Assembly: GCA_963772335.1 (NCBI GenBank)
Contig: CAVYXF010000015.1
Location: 302,641 to 366,640, forward strand
Source: CAVYXF01 sp963772335
Lineage (GTDB): Bacteria > Pseudomonadota > Alphaproteobacteria > Rhizobiales > Rhodomicrobiaceae
Reading direction: 5' to 3'
Length of the DNA: 64,000 bases
The notes under the pieces were generated by a model that worked only from the letters and a program-made list of their open reading frames with translations, had not been told where the DNA came from and did not search any database. This document shows, one piece after another, positions 35,854-45,598 of the stretch. Numbering within the stretch: position 1 is the stretch's first letter; each line of letters begins with the position of its first letter. The position numbers and the translations under genes were made by a program.

Positions 35854-38321
35854 TGACCTCAATGCAAGCCTCGTTCCCTGCCTCGATAACCCCGGAACGC
35901 TTTAAGGAGGAGATCCTTGGCAAGCTGGTCCTCAGCGTCGGCAAAGACCCTGAACATGCAAGCCCGCGCGATTGGCTGATCGCCACCTCGCTCGCCGCCC
36001 GCGATCAGCTCGTGCTGCGCTGGATGGACAGCACGCGCCAGATTTATGCCAGGCAGGAGAAGCGGGTCTATTATCTCTCGATGGAGTTTTTGATCGGGCG
36101 GCTTTTGATCGACAGCCTCTCCAATCTGCGGTTGCGGGAGGTCTGCGCGGAGGCGCTTGCCCAGCTTGGCCAATCGCTTGATGAGTTGAAGGAGATCGAG
36201 CCCGATGCTGCGCTCGGCAATGGCGGCCTCGGGCGGCTGGCAGCGTGCTTCTTGGAGAGCATGGGCTCGGTCGGCATCGCCGGATTCGGCTACGGCATCC
36301 GCTACAATCACGGCCTATTTCACCAGGCTTTCGAGAATGGCCGGCAGATCGAGCAGCCAGAGAATTGGCTCTCCTTCGGCAATCCCTGGCAGTTCGAGCG
36401 GCCGGAGGTCGCCTATGAGATCGGCTTCGGCGGGACGGTGGCGAGCCCGACCGGCGAGAAGAAGACCCGCCGCGCCTGGTGGCATCCGGCCGAACGTGTG
36501 CTGGCGGTCGCCTTCGATACGCCGATTGCAGGCTGGAAGGCACGCCGGGTCAACACGCTGCGCCTGTGGTCGGCGCGCTCGCCCGAACTGATCAGGCTGG
36601 AGCCGTTCAACCGCGGCGACTATTACGGCGCTCTTGCTCATCAGGCGAATGCCGAGAGCATTTCGCTGATCCTCTACCCCGACGATTCGACGCCGATCGG
36701 CCAGGAGCTGCGGCTGAAGCAGGAATATTTCTTCACATCCGCCTCGCTCCAGGACCTGATTCGCCGGCATCTCGATCAGTACGGCAGCCTCTCATCGCTC
36801 CCCGACAAGGTGGCCATCCAGCTCAACGACACCCATCCTGCGCTTGCTGTGCCGGAGTTGATGCGGCTGCTCATCGATGAGCACGGGCTGGCTTGGGACG
36901 AAGCCTGGCGGCTCACCCAAGCCTCATCGCCTACACCAATCACACGCTGCTTCCCGAGGCGCTGGAGAGCTGGCCCGTCGCGCTGATGCAAAGGCTTCTG
37001 CCGCGCCACATGCAGATCATCGAGCTGATCCATGCCGACCAGATGGCGACGCTAAAGGCAAAAGGGGTCACCGATCCCGAGGTGGTCCGCGAGGTCGCGC
37101 TGATCGCTCATGGGAACGGCCACCGGGTGCGCATGGGCAATCTCGCCTTTCTTGGCGCGCATCGGGTGAATGGCGTCTCGGCGCTCCATACCGAGCTGAT
37201 GAAGGAGACGGTGTTCAGCGCGTTTCACAAGCTGTTCCCGGACCGTATCGTCAATGAGACCAATGGCGTCACTCCGCGGCGCTGGCTGCTCGAAAGCAAT
37301 CCGGCGCTGGCTGCGCTCATCACCGAGACGATCGGCGACCGCTGGGTCGGCGATCTCGAACTGCTGGAGCGTCTCACTCCAATGGCTGATGATGCGGCAT
37401 TCCGTGAGCGCTACGCTGCCATCAAGCGGGCCAATAAGCAGACGCTTGCAGGCGTTATCCAGACATCTCACCGGCCTCGAAGTCGACCCAAGAGCGCTGT
37501 TCGACGTGCAGATCAAGCGGATCCATGAATATAAGCGCCAGCTGCTGAACATCCTTGAGGCCATCGCCCATTACAATGCCATCCGCGCCGATCCTGCCAA
37601 AGACTGGCAGCCGCGCGTAAAAATCTTCGGCGGCAAGGCGGCGGCCTCCTATTACATGGCCAAGCTGATCATCAACCTGATCAATGACGCCGCCCGGGTG
37701 ATCAACGCCGACCCCGTGGTCGGTGACCGGCTGAAAGTGGTGTTCCTCCCCGACTACCGGGTTTCGCTTGCCGAGAAGATCATTCCCGCCGCCGACCTTT
37801 CCGAGCAGATCTCGACCGCCGGCATGGAGGCGTCCGGCACCGGCAATATGAAATTTGCGCTGAACGGCGCGCTCACCATCGGTACCCTCGACGGCGCCAA
37901 TGTCGAGATCAAGGAGCGAGTCGGGGAGGAGAATATCTTCATCTTCGGCCTCACCGCCGACCAGGTCCTCGCCATGAGACGCAAGGGCTACGATCCCGCC
38001 AAGACGCTCGCGCGCTCTCCGGCGCTTCGCGAGACGCTGGATCAGCTCGCCCTTGGAGTGTTCTCACCCGGCGACGCGGCGCGCTACCGCCCACTGGCCG
38101 ATAACCTGATGAGACATGATTACTTCCTGGTCACGGCCGATTTCGATGCCTATGCCCAGACTCAGCGGGAGGTCGACAGCGCCTATGGCGAGCGGGAGGC
38201 GTGGCTACGCAAGGCCGTGCTGAATATCGCCCATTCCGGCTGGTTCTCCTCCGATCGCACGATCCGCGGCTATGCGCGTGACATTTGGGGCGTGCCTGCT
38301 TTGGGCCGCGAAGGAGTGTAG
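35853..38321 (+). pseudogene. glgP: Glycogen phosphorylase GlgP, two compensating frameshifts
   Basis: The gene would encode about 822 residues that release glucose-1-phosphate from glycogen. The first frame runs from ATG 35853 and is conserved to about 36925 (WDEAWRLTQ). There one base is missing and the homologous sequence continues in another frame (AYTNHTLLPEALESW). Near 37466 one extra base restores the first frame (HLTGLEVDPRALFDVQIKRIHEYKR). The original frame meets a stop at 36986. Active-site sequence including the PLP lysine (GTGNMKFALNGAL) is intact, and both flanking genes are normal. Two single-base, mutually compensating changes in otherwise perfect sequence could be sequencing errors rather than real decay. 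Confidence 0.85.
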
Positions 38322-38323
38322 CG

Positions 38324-40525
38324 ATGAACGACGCCCGCCCGGAGAAGGAGGTTATCGGCGCGATCGTTAGCGGCGCGCATAGCGATCCCTTTGCCGTGCT
38401 CGGGCCGCGGGTGGTGCAAGGTGGCGTCATCGTCAACGCTTTCGTTCCGGGCGCCGAGGCCCTTACTGTGATCGAGCGGACGAGCGGCGAGCCGCTTGCC
38501 GAGCTGGAACGGCTGGACGATGCCGGCTTCTTCTCCGGCATGATCAAGGGTCGCTCCGGCGTGCCCGACTATCGCTTGCGCGCGAAGCGTGGCGGCGATG
38601 TCTGGGAGCTGGAGGACCCCTACCGGTTCGGTCCCCTAATCGGCGAGATCGACAGTTACCTGATCGGCGAGGGCAGTCATCGGCGGCTGTGGGAAAGGCT
38701 CGGCGCGCATGCGATCGAGCATCAGGGCGTCTCAGGCGTGCATTTCGCCGTCTGGGCGCCGAACGCGAAGCGCGTATCCGTCGTCGGTGATTTCAATCAA
38801 TGGGACGGCCGCCGCCATCCGATGCGCGTGCATCCCGGTGTGGGCGTGTGGGAAATTTTCATCCCCGGCCTCGGCGAAGGCACCGTCTATAAATATGAGA
38901 TTATCGGTGCGGCAGATCAGCTCCTCCCCCTCAAGGCGGACCCTTACGGTTTCGGCGGGGAGCTCCGGCCCAAGAACGCCTCGGTGGTCCGCAAGATCAA
39001 TAACTTCACCTGGAGCGATGCGGATTGGCGTGCGGTCCGCCGGGCGAAGCAGGCGGTGGACGCGCCGATCTCTATTTACGAGGTGCATCTCGGCTCCTGG
39101 CGGCGCGGCGAGGCGGGCCGCTTCCTCAGCTATGACGAGCTGGCTGACCAGCTCATCCCCTATGTCAAGGAAATGGGCTTCAGCCATATCGAGCTGCTGC
39201 CGATCACCGAATATCCCTTCGACGGCTCCTGGGGCTATCAGCCGATCGGCCTCTATGCCGCGACCGCACGCCATGGCGAGCCCGCTGGCTTTGCCCGGTT
39301 CGTCAATCGCTGCCATGAGGCCGGCATCGGCGTGTTGCTCGACTGGGTGGCCGGCCATTTCCCGACCGACGAGCATGGGCTGGGCCAGTTCGACGGCACG
39401 GCCCTTTATGAGCATGCCGATCCACGCCAGGGCTTCCATCAGGACTGGAATACGCTGATCTACAATTACGGCCGGCCGGAAGTTGCAAACTACCTCTGCT
39501 CCAATGCGCTGTTCTGGCTGGGGGTCTATCACCTCGATGGCCTCAGGGTGGATGCCGTCGCCTCCATGCTCTATCTCGACTATTCGCGCAAGGAAGGCGA
39601 GTGGGTGCCGAACCGCTATGGCGGGCGCGAGAATCTGGAGGCAATCGATTTCCTGAAGCGCGCGAACGAGCTCAGCTATGGCGCCGACGACAGCATCGTC
39701 ACCGTGGCCGAGGAGTCGACGGCGTGGCCTGGCGTGTCGCGGCCGGTTTACGCTGGCGGGCTCGGCTTCGGCTACAAATGGAATATGGGCTGGATGCACG
39801 ACACGCTGGTCTATATGAGCAAGGACCCGGTGCATCGCCGTTGGCATCACCACCAGATGACTTTCGGCCTGCTTTATGCGTTCAGCGAGAATTTCATCCT
39901 GCCGCTCTCCCATGACGAAGTGGTACACGGCAAGGGCACGATCCTCGGGCGCATGCCGGGCGATGCCTGGCAGAAATTCGCAAACCTTCGAGCCTATTAC
40001 GGCTTCATGTGGGGCCATCCCGGCAAGAAGCTGCTGTTCATGGGCCAGGAATTCGGCCAAGGCCAGGAGTGGAAAGCCGACCAGTCGCTCGACTGGCACC
40101 TGCTCGATGTTGGCTGGCACAAGGGCGTGCACACGCTGGTCAAGGATCTCAACCGGCTCTACCGGGAGGAGCCGGCGCTTCACCAGCTCGACTGCGAGGC
40201 AGCCGGCTTCGAATGGCTGGAGGCCAATGACGCCGAGGCCTCGGTGCTGGCCTGGCTGCGCAAGGGCCGTGCGGGCGCGCCGCCCGTCCTGGTGATCAGC
40301 AATTTCACCCCGGCGCCGCGGGAGGGTTATCGGCTCGGCCTGCCTTTCGCCGGCACCTGGCGCGAAATCCTCAACACCGATGCTTCGATCTATGGCGGGT
40401 CGGGTATGGGCAATCTGGGCGAGGTTAAGGCGGAGGCTGTAGCAAGTCATGGCCGGCCATTCTCGGCGCGTATCACGCTGCCGCCGCTTTCGACGGTGTG
40501 GTTCCGGCTCGACGGCAAGGGCTGA
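38324..40525 (+). CDS. glgB: 1,4-alpha-glucan branching enzyme
   Basis: GlgB transfers chain ends to make alpha-1,6 branches in glycogen. The 733-residue product has the N-terminal N1 domain, a CBM48 domain (HFAVWAPNAKRVSVVGDFNQW) and a GH13 barrel with nucleophile D410 in DGLRVDAVASML, acid/base E463 in AEESTAW and LPLSHDEVVHGKG. The start at 38324 has AAGGAG upstream and lies 2 nt after the glgP stop. Length is normal for the family. Confidence 0.97.
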   Translation: MNDARPEKEVIGAIVSGAHSDPFAVLGPRVVQGGVIVNAFVPGAEALTVIERTSGEPLAELERLDDAGFFSGMIKGRSGVPDYRLRAKRGGDVWELEDPYRFGPLIGEIDSYLIGEGSHRRLWERLGAHAIEHQGVSGVHFAVWAPNAKRVSVVGDFNQWDGRRHPMRVHPGVGVWEIFIPGLGEGTVYKYEIIGAADQLLPLKADPYGFGGELRPKNASVVRKINNFTWSDADWRAVRRAKQAVDAPISIYEVHLGSWRRGEAGRFLSYDELADQLIPYVKEMGFSHIELLPITEYPFDGSWGYQPIGLYAATARHGEPAGFARFVNRCHEAGIGVLLDWVAGHFPTDEHGLGQFDGTALYEHADPRQGFHQDWNTLIYNYGRPEVANYLCSNALFWLGVYHLDGLRVDAVASMLYLDYSRKEGEWVPNRYGGRENLEAIDFLKRANELSYGADDSIVTVAEESTAWPGVSRPVYAGGLGFGYKWNMGWMHDTLVYMSKDPVHRRWHHHQMTFGLLYAFSENFILPLSHDEVVHGKGTILGRMPGDAWQKFANLRAYYGFMWGHPGKKLLFMGQEFGQGQEWKADQSLDWHLLDVGWHKGVHTLVKDLNRLYREEPALHQLDCEAAGFEWLEANDAEASVLAWLRKGRAGAPPVLVISNFTPAPREGYRLGLPFAGTWREILNTDASIYGGSGMGNLGEVKAEAVASHGRPFSARITLPPLSTVWFRLDGKG

Positions 40526-40573
40526 CAGCAAGGCTGCTAAGAAACGAAAAGCCAACGATCCAGGGAGGCGCAA

Positions 40574-41857
40574 ATGGCCAACAGAACTGAGCGGATCGCC
40601 GCAAATCTTTCCCGTAACGCGATGGCATATGTGCTGGCAGGCGGACGCGGCTCGCGGCTCCTCGAGCTGACGGATAAACGCGCCAAACCTGCGGTCTACT
40701 TCGGCGGCAAGAGCCGGATCATCGATTTCGCCTTATCGAACGCTCTGAATTCGGGCATCCGCCGCATCAGCGTCGCCACGCAGTATAAGGCGCATTCGCT
40801 GATCCGACATCTGCAGCGTGGCTGGAATTTCTTCCGCCCGGAACGCAATGAGGGGTTCGACATCCTCCCTGCCTCCCAGCGCGTCTCGGAGCATCAGTGG
40901 TACGCCGGGACGGCGGACGCGGTCTACCAGAACATCGATATCATCGAGGGCTATGATCCCGAGTACATGGTCATCCTCGCCGGCGACCACGTCTACAAGA
41001 TGGACTATGAACCGATGTTGCAGCAGCACGTCAACTCGAACGCGGATGTGACAATCGGCTGCCTCGAGGTGCCGCGCATTGAGGCGACCGGCTTCGGCGT
41101 GATGCACGTCGATGACAAGGATCGCGTTATCCAGTTTCTGGAGAAGCCCGCCGACCCGCCCGGCATGCCGGACAAGCCGGAGATGGCGCTCGCCAGCATG
41201 GGCATATATGTCTTCCAGACCCAGTTCCTGATCGATGAGCTGAAGCGGGACGCGAGTGACCCGGGCTCCGACCGTGATTTCGGCAAGAATATCATTCCCC
41301 ATCTGGTTAAGAACGGCAAAGCGGTCGCGCACCGGTTCCCGACGTCCTGCGTGCGCTCGGGCGAGGAGGCGAGCGATGAGCCCTATTGGCGCGATGTGGG
41401 GACCATCGATGCCTACTGGCAGGCCAATATCGACCTGACCGACTTCATCCCTGCGCTCGACCTCTATGACCGCGAATGGCCGATCTGGACCTATGCCGAG
41501 GTCACCCCGCCGGCCAAATTCATCCATGATGAGGAGGACCGGCGCGGTATGGCGGTCTCCTCGATGGTCTCGGGCGGCTGCATCATCTCCGGATCGAAGA
41601 TTTACCAGTCGCTGCTGTTCACGGGTGTGCACAGCCACTCCTATAGCGAGCTGGAGCAGGTGGTGGTGCTCCCTTATGCGCAGATCCGTCGCAATGCGCG
41701 CCTGAAAAAGGTGGTGGTCGACCGCGGCGTCGAAATCCCTGAGGGGCTTGTCGTCGGCGAAGATCCGGAAGAGGATGCGCGACGCTTCCGCCGCACCGAG
41801 AGCGGCGTCTGCCTGATCACCCAGCCGATGATCGACCGGCTCAAGGCCGAGCGATGA
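40574..41857 (+). CDS. glgC: Glucose-1-phosphate adenylyltransferase
   Basis: GlgC makes ADP-glucose from ATP and glucose-1-phosphate, the committed and allosterically regulated step of bacterial glycogen synthesis. The 427-residue product has the nucleotide-binding motif GGRGSRLLELTDKRAKPAV and the IIDFALSNALNSGI segment near the N-terminus. FLEKPADPPG and the C-terminal beta-helix (SGGCIISGSKIYQSLLF) follow. GGGAGG precedes the ATG. The stop overlaps the glgA start by 4 nt (ATGA). Confidence 0.97.
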   Translation: MANRTERIAANLSRNAMAYVLAGGRGSRLLELTDKRAKPAVYFGGKSRIIDFALSNALNSGIRRISVATQYKAHSLIRHLQRGWNFFRPERNEGFDILPASQRVSEHQWYAGTADAVYQNIDIIEGYDPEYMVILAGDHVYKMDYEPMLQQHVNSNADVTIGCLEVPRIEATGFGVMHVDDKDRVIQFLEKPADPPGMPDKPEMALASMGIYVFQTQFLIDELKRDASDPGSDRDFGKNIIPHLVKNGKAVAHRFPTSCVRSGEEASDEPYWRDVGTIDAYWQANIDLTDFIPALDLYDREWPIWTYAEVTPPAKFIHDEEDRRGMAVSSMVSGGCIISGSKIYQSLLFTGVHSHSYSELEQVVVLPYAQIRRNARLKKVVVDRGVEIPEGLVVGEDPEEDARRFRRTESGVCLITQPMIDRLKAER

Positions 41858-44800
41858 GGGTGCTGTCGGTTGCCTCCGAATTCTATCCGCTGATTAAGAC
41901 CGGCGGCCTGGCCGATGTCGCTGGCGCGCTGCCCAGCGCTCTGGCGGCCGGCGGGATCGAGATGCGCACCCTCCTGCCCGGCTACCCTGCGGTCATGAGC
42001 AAGGTCGGCCCGATGGAGAGTGTGGCCGAGTTCGGCGACCTGTTCGGCGGTGCCGCGACGCTGCTGCAGACCTCCTATCGGAGCAACGTCGCGCCCCTCC
42101 TGATCCTTGACGCGCCGCACCTCTATGACCGGCCCGGCAACCCTTATCTCGGCAAGGATGGCAAGGACTGGCCGGACAATCATTTCCGCTTCGCCGCGCT
42201 GTCCTTCATCGCAAGCCGCATCGGGCTCGGCGTCATCGGAAACTGGCGGCCGGATGTCGTTCATGGCCACGACTGGCAGGCGGGTCTCGTGCCGGTCTAT
42301 CTGAGCGAGGCGGGGAGGCGACCGGCGACGGTGACGACCATCCACAACATCGCTTTTCAGGGCATTTTTCCCGCCGATCTGCTGATGGCGCTAAAGCTGC
42401 CCCGCTCCAGCTTTACCATGGCGGGCCTTGAATATTACGGGAAGATTAGCTTCCTCAAAGGCGGCCTTACCTATTCCGACCGGCTGACCACCGTCAGCCC
42501 AACCTATGCCCGGGAAATCTGCACGCCGGCCTTCGGCATGGGGCTTGACGGCGTGCTGCGTCAGCGCCGCGGCGTGCTCTCAGGCATCATCAATGGCATC
42601 GACGATGACGTCTGGAATCCCGCGGCCGACGCCAATGTGACGCAGCCTTACGATGAGCGCACGCTCGCCGGTAAGGCCATCAACAAGGCCGCGCTGCAGC
42701 ATCGCTTCGGCCTCAATGTCGACGAAGATGCGCTTTTGTTCTGTGTTGTCAGCAGGCTGACCGCCCAGAAGGGCCTCGACCTGCTGCTCGATTGCCTGCC
42801 GACCATCATCGCCAGTGGCGGCCAGCTCGCCTTGCTCGGCAGCGGCGAGGCCGCGCTCGAGAATGCCTACCGGTCGGCGGCGGGCTTGCATCGCGGCCGG
42901 GTCGGCGTGGTGCTCGGCTATGACGAGCCGCTCTCCCATCAGATGCAGGCGGGAGCGGATGCCATCATCGTGCCGTCGCGGTTCGAGCCTTGCGGCCTGA
43001 CCCAGCTCTACGGCCTGCGCTACGGCACAGTGCCGATCGTCGCCCGCACCGGCGGCCTTGCCGATACGGTGATCGATGCCAATCAGGCAGCGCTGCTCGA
43101 CGGCGTCGCAACCGGCTTGCAATTCGGTGCCGATAGCGCCAGCGAGCTGCAGATCGCGCTCGAGCGTGCCTTCGCACTCTTTACCGACCGCCCCGCCTGG
43201 CAGGCCGTGCAGCGCCGCGCCATGGGGCGCAAGGTGGACTGGTCCGTGCCCGCCAATGCCTATGCCGCCCTTTATCGGAGCCTTGCAGGCAGACCTCGGG
43301 CCGCGCCACAAGCGCGCGCCGGCGCCCATGCGTCGAGGCAGGGAAACGGAAGTATTCCGAAGCCGGATCAGCAGGCAAGCAACGGGCCGGGAGATCAGCC
43401 GATGACCATCAGCACCGTCCGCACGCAGCCCTTCGAAGGACAAAAGCCCGGAACCTCGGGACTGCGCAAGAAGGTCCCGGTATTTCAGCAGCCGCATTAT
43501 GTGGCGAATTTCGTCCAGTCGATCTTCGACGCTCTGCCGGGCATCAAGGGCCAGATGATCGTCGTCGGCGGCGATGGCCGCTATTTCAACCCGGAAGCTA
43601 TTCAGATCATCCTGAAGATGGCGGCGGCGAACGGCATCGGCCGGGTGCTGGTCGGCCAAAACGGCCTGCTATCGACCCCTGCGGTCTCCTGCATCATCCG
43701 TAAGAATGGCGCGTTCGGCGGTATCGTGCTGTCTGCGAGCCACAATCCCGGCGGCCCGCATGGCGACTTCGGCATCAAATACAATACGACAAATGGCGGA
43801 CCGGCGCCCGAGAAGATCACCGACGCGATCTTTGCCAATACCAAGTCGATCGAGGATTATCGCATCCTTGAGGCGCCGGACGTCGCCCTAGGCAAACTCG
43901 GTAACAGCCGGCTTGGCGATATGGCGATCGAAGTCGTTGATCCGGTTGCTGACTACCAGGCACTGATGGAAAGCCTGTTTGACTTCGATGCCATCCGCGA
44001 GCTGTTCCGGAGCGGCTTTCGCATGCGCTTCGACGCCATGCACGCGGTCACCGGTCCTTATGCGCATGCGATCCTGGAGAAGAGCCTCGGCGCGCCGGCC
44101 GGCACGGTCGTCAATGGCACGCCGCTCCCCGATTTCGGCGATCATCACCCCGACCCGAACCTCGTTCACGCCAAAGACCTCTACGACCTGCTGATGAGCC
44201 CGGACGGCCCCGATTTCGGCGCGGCTTCGGATGGCGACGGCGACCGCAATCTGATTATCGGCAAAGGCCTGTTTGTCACGCCCTCCGACAGTCTGGCGCT
44301 GCTTGCCGCCAACGCGCATCTCGCGCCGGCGTACAAGGATGGCCTTGCCGGCATCGCCCGCTCCATGCCGACCAGCCAAGCGGTCGACCGCGTTGCAGAG
44401 CGGCTTGGCGTTCCGCTCTACGAAACGCCGACCGGCTGGAAGTTCTTTGGCAATCTGCTCGATGCTGGGATGGCGACCATCTGCGGCGAGGAGAGCGCCG
44501 GCACCGGCTCCAATCACGTCCGCGAAAAGGATGGCCTCTGGGCCGTGCTGCTCTGGCTGAACATCCTGGCGAGGCGCCGTCAGCCGGTGGCCGAGATCGT
44601 CACCGAGCATTGGCGCTCATTCGGGCGCAATTTCTACACGCGACACGATTATGAAGAGCTGAATGCCGCGACAGCCGAAGAGCTGATGTCCGATCTTCGC
44701 AGGCGGCTGCCGAGCCTGACCGGCACGTCAACGCCGGCGGGCACGATCGCCAGCGCCGATGATTTTGCCTATCGCGATCCGGTCGACGGCTCGCTGAGCG

Positions 44801-45033
44801 AGCATCAGGGGCTGCGCATCCTGTTCGTGGATGGCTCGCGCATCGTGCTGCGCCTGTCCGGTACCGGCACTGAGGGCGCAACGCTCCGCGTCTATCTGGA
44901 GCGCTTCGAGCCCGATCCGGCCAAGCACGACCAGCCACCGCAAGAAGCGGTGGGCGATCTGATCGAAACCGCCGACGCCCTCGCCGCAATCAAGCAGCGC
45001 ACCGGACGCGACGCGCCCTCCGTCATTACGTAA
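41854..45033 (+). CDS. glgA-pgm: Glycogen synthase - phosphoglucomutase in-frame fusion
   Basis: One uninterrupted frame of 1059 codons carries two enzymes. Residues 1 to about 480 are glycogen synthase (GT5; ADP-glucose-binding KTGGLADVAGALP at 15, and EPCGLTQLYGLRYGT near the C-terminus). A low-complexity linker of about 35-40 residues follows. From M517 (43402) the sequence is a full phosphoglucomutase of 543 residues, with TQPFEGQKPGTSGLRKKV, catalytic serine S629 in SASHNPGG, metal loop DGDGDR and GEESAGTGS. A GGAG motif 8 nt before the ATG at 43402 could also let Pgm be made separately. In rhizobia glgA and pgm are usually separate adjacent genes, so the fused reading is unusual. Pgm makes the glucose-1-phosphate that GlgC and then GlgA consume. 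Confidence 0.93.
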   Translation: MRVLSVASEFYPLIKTGGLADVAGALPSALAAGGIEMRTLLPGYPAVMSKVGPMESVAEFGDLFGGAATLLQTSYRSNVAPLLILDAPHLYDRPGNPYLGKDGKDWPDNHFRFAALSFIASRIGLGVIGNWRPDVVHGHDWQAGLVPVYLSEAGRRPATVTTIHNIAFQGIFPADLLMALKLPRSSFTMAGLEYYGKISFLKGGLTYSDRLTTVSPTYAREICTPAFGMGLDGVLRQRRGVLSGIINGIDDDVWNPAADANVTQPYDERTLAGKAINKAALQHRFGLNVDEDALLFCVVSRLTAQKGLDLLLDCLPTIIASGGQLALLGSGEAALENAYRSAAGLHRGRVGVVLGYDEPLSHQMQAGADAIIVPSRFEPCGLTQLYGLRYGTVPIVARTGGLADTVIDANQAALLDGVATGLQFGADSASELQIALERAFALFTDRPAWQAVQRRAMGRKVDWSVPANAYAALYRSLAGRPRAAPQARAGAHASRQGNGSIPKPDQQASNGPGDQPMTISTVRTQPFEGQKPGTSGLRKKVPVFQQPHYVANFVQSIFDALPGIKGQMIVVGGDGRYFNPEAIQIILKMAAANGIGRVLVGQNGLLSTPAVSCIIRKNGAFGGIVLSASHNPGGPHGDFGIKYNTTNGGPAPEKITDAIFANTKSIEDYRILEAPDVALGKLGNSRLGDMAIEVVDPVADYQALMESLFDFDAIRELFRSGFRMRFDAMHAVTGPYAHAILEKSLGAPAGTVVNGTPLPDFGDHHPDPNLVHAKDLYDLLMSPDGPDFGAASDGDGDRNLIIGKGLFVTPSDSLALLAANAHLAPAYKDGLAGIARSMPTSQAVDRVAERLGVPLYETPTGWKFFGNLLDAGMATICGEESAGTGSNHVREKDGLWAVLLWLNILARRRQPVAEIVTEHWRSFGRNFYTRHDYEELNAATAEELMSDLRRRLPSLTGTSTPAGTIASADDFAYRDPVDGSLSEHQGLRILFVDGSRIVLRLSGTGTEGATLRVYLERFEPDPAKHDQPPQEAVGDLIETADALAAIKQRTGRDAPSVIT

Positions 45034-45139
45034 TTGGGGTAATCGGAGCCGTTTGAAGGATGGCGCTCGGCCGGGAGCAACAATAAACCGCATTCGCCCT
45101 GATCGGCCCTGTCATTGGGCGGAGCCGTTCCAGCTGGGT

Positions 45140-45307
45140 TCAATTCTCCGCGTTGCCGGGCGGCGCGGGAGCCGGCTCGGTGACCGATACGGGATCGGAT
45201 GCGGGGAAAGTCTCCTCAAGTCCTTCCTCGAGCTGCCTTTCCAAGCGTTCGCGCTCGGTCTCTTCGGCTTCCCGTTTGGGTTGAGGGCTTCGCGGTTGAG
45301 CGGGCAT
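45140..45307 (-). CDS. Small conserved protein with ETFPASDP motif, 55 aa
   Basis: This small hydrophilic protein has a charged helical N-terminal half (KREAEETERERLERQLEEG) and the motif LEETFPASDPVSVT, which recurs in short proteins of unknown function across alphaproteobacteria. The start at 45307 is favoured by AGGAG at 9 nt spacing; upstream in-frame starts are too close to it. No signal peptide or membrane helix is visible. It converges with the glgA-pgm gene. No function can be assigned. Confidence 0.7.
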   Translation of the reverse strand: MPAQPRSPQPKREAEETERERLERQLEEGLEETFPASDPVSVTEPAPAPPGNAEN

Positions 45308-45598
45308 TGCGGTCATCTCCTCTGGCTCATTCCGCACCGGAAAATCAAGCCGGGGTCGCTGTATTCGCGGCCTCGCCTCACCAACATGGCGCTAGTGCAT
45401 GGCCTATGCAAGATCGCTGACCGACGACTTCAGCAAGGTTCGGGGATCCTCCGGCGATGCTTGCCGGCGTGTCGCCCAATGAGAGAGGCTCGGTGCTCGG
45501 GTATTGTTATCAGGAGCGGGGCTCGGTAGGGTTTTGCGGTTTGTCGCCCGCCGGCTAGGCCGCACCAAGGGCCGCATCTATGTGAACGCAGGGCCTCT

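Noticed and set aside
38732..40573. A 613-codon open frame on the reverse strand opposite glgB
   Set aside because: It is the antisense shadow of a highly conserved GC-rich gene, has no ribosome binding site and no family resemblance.
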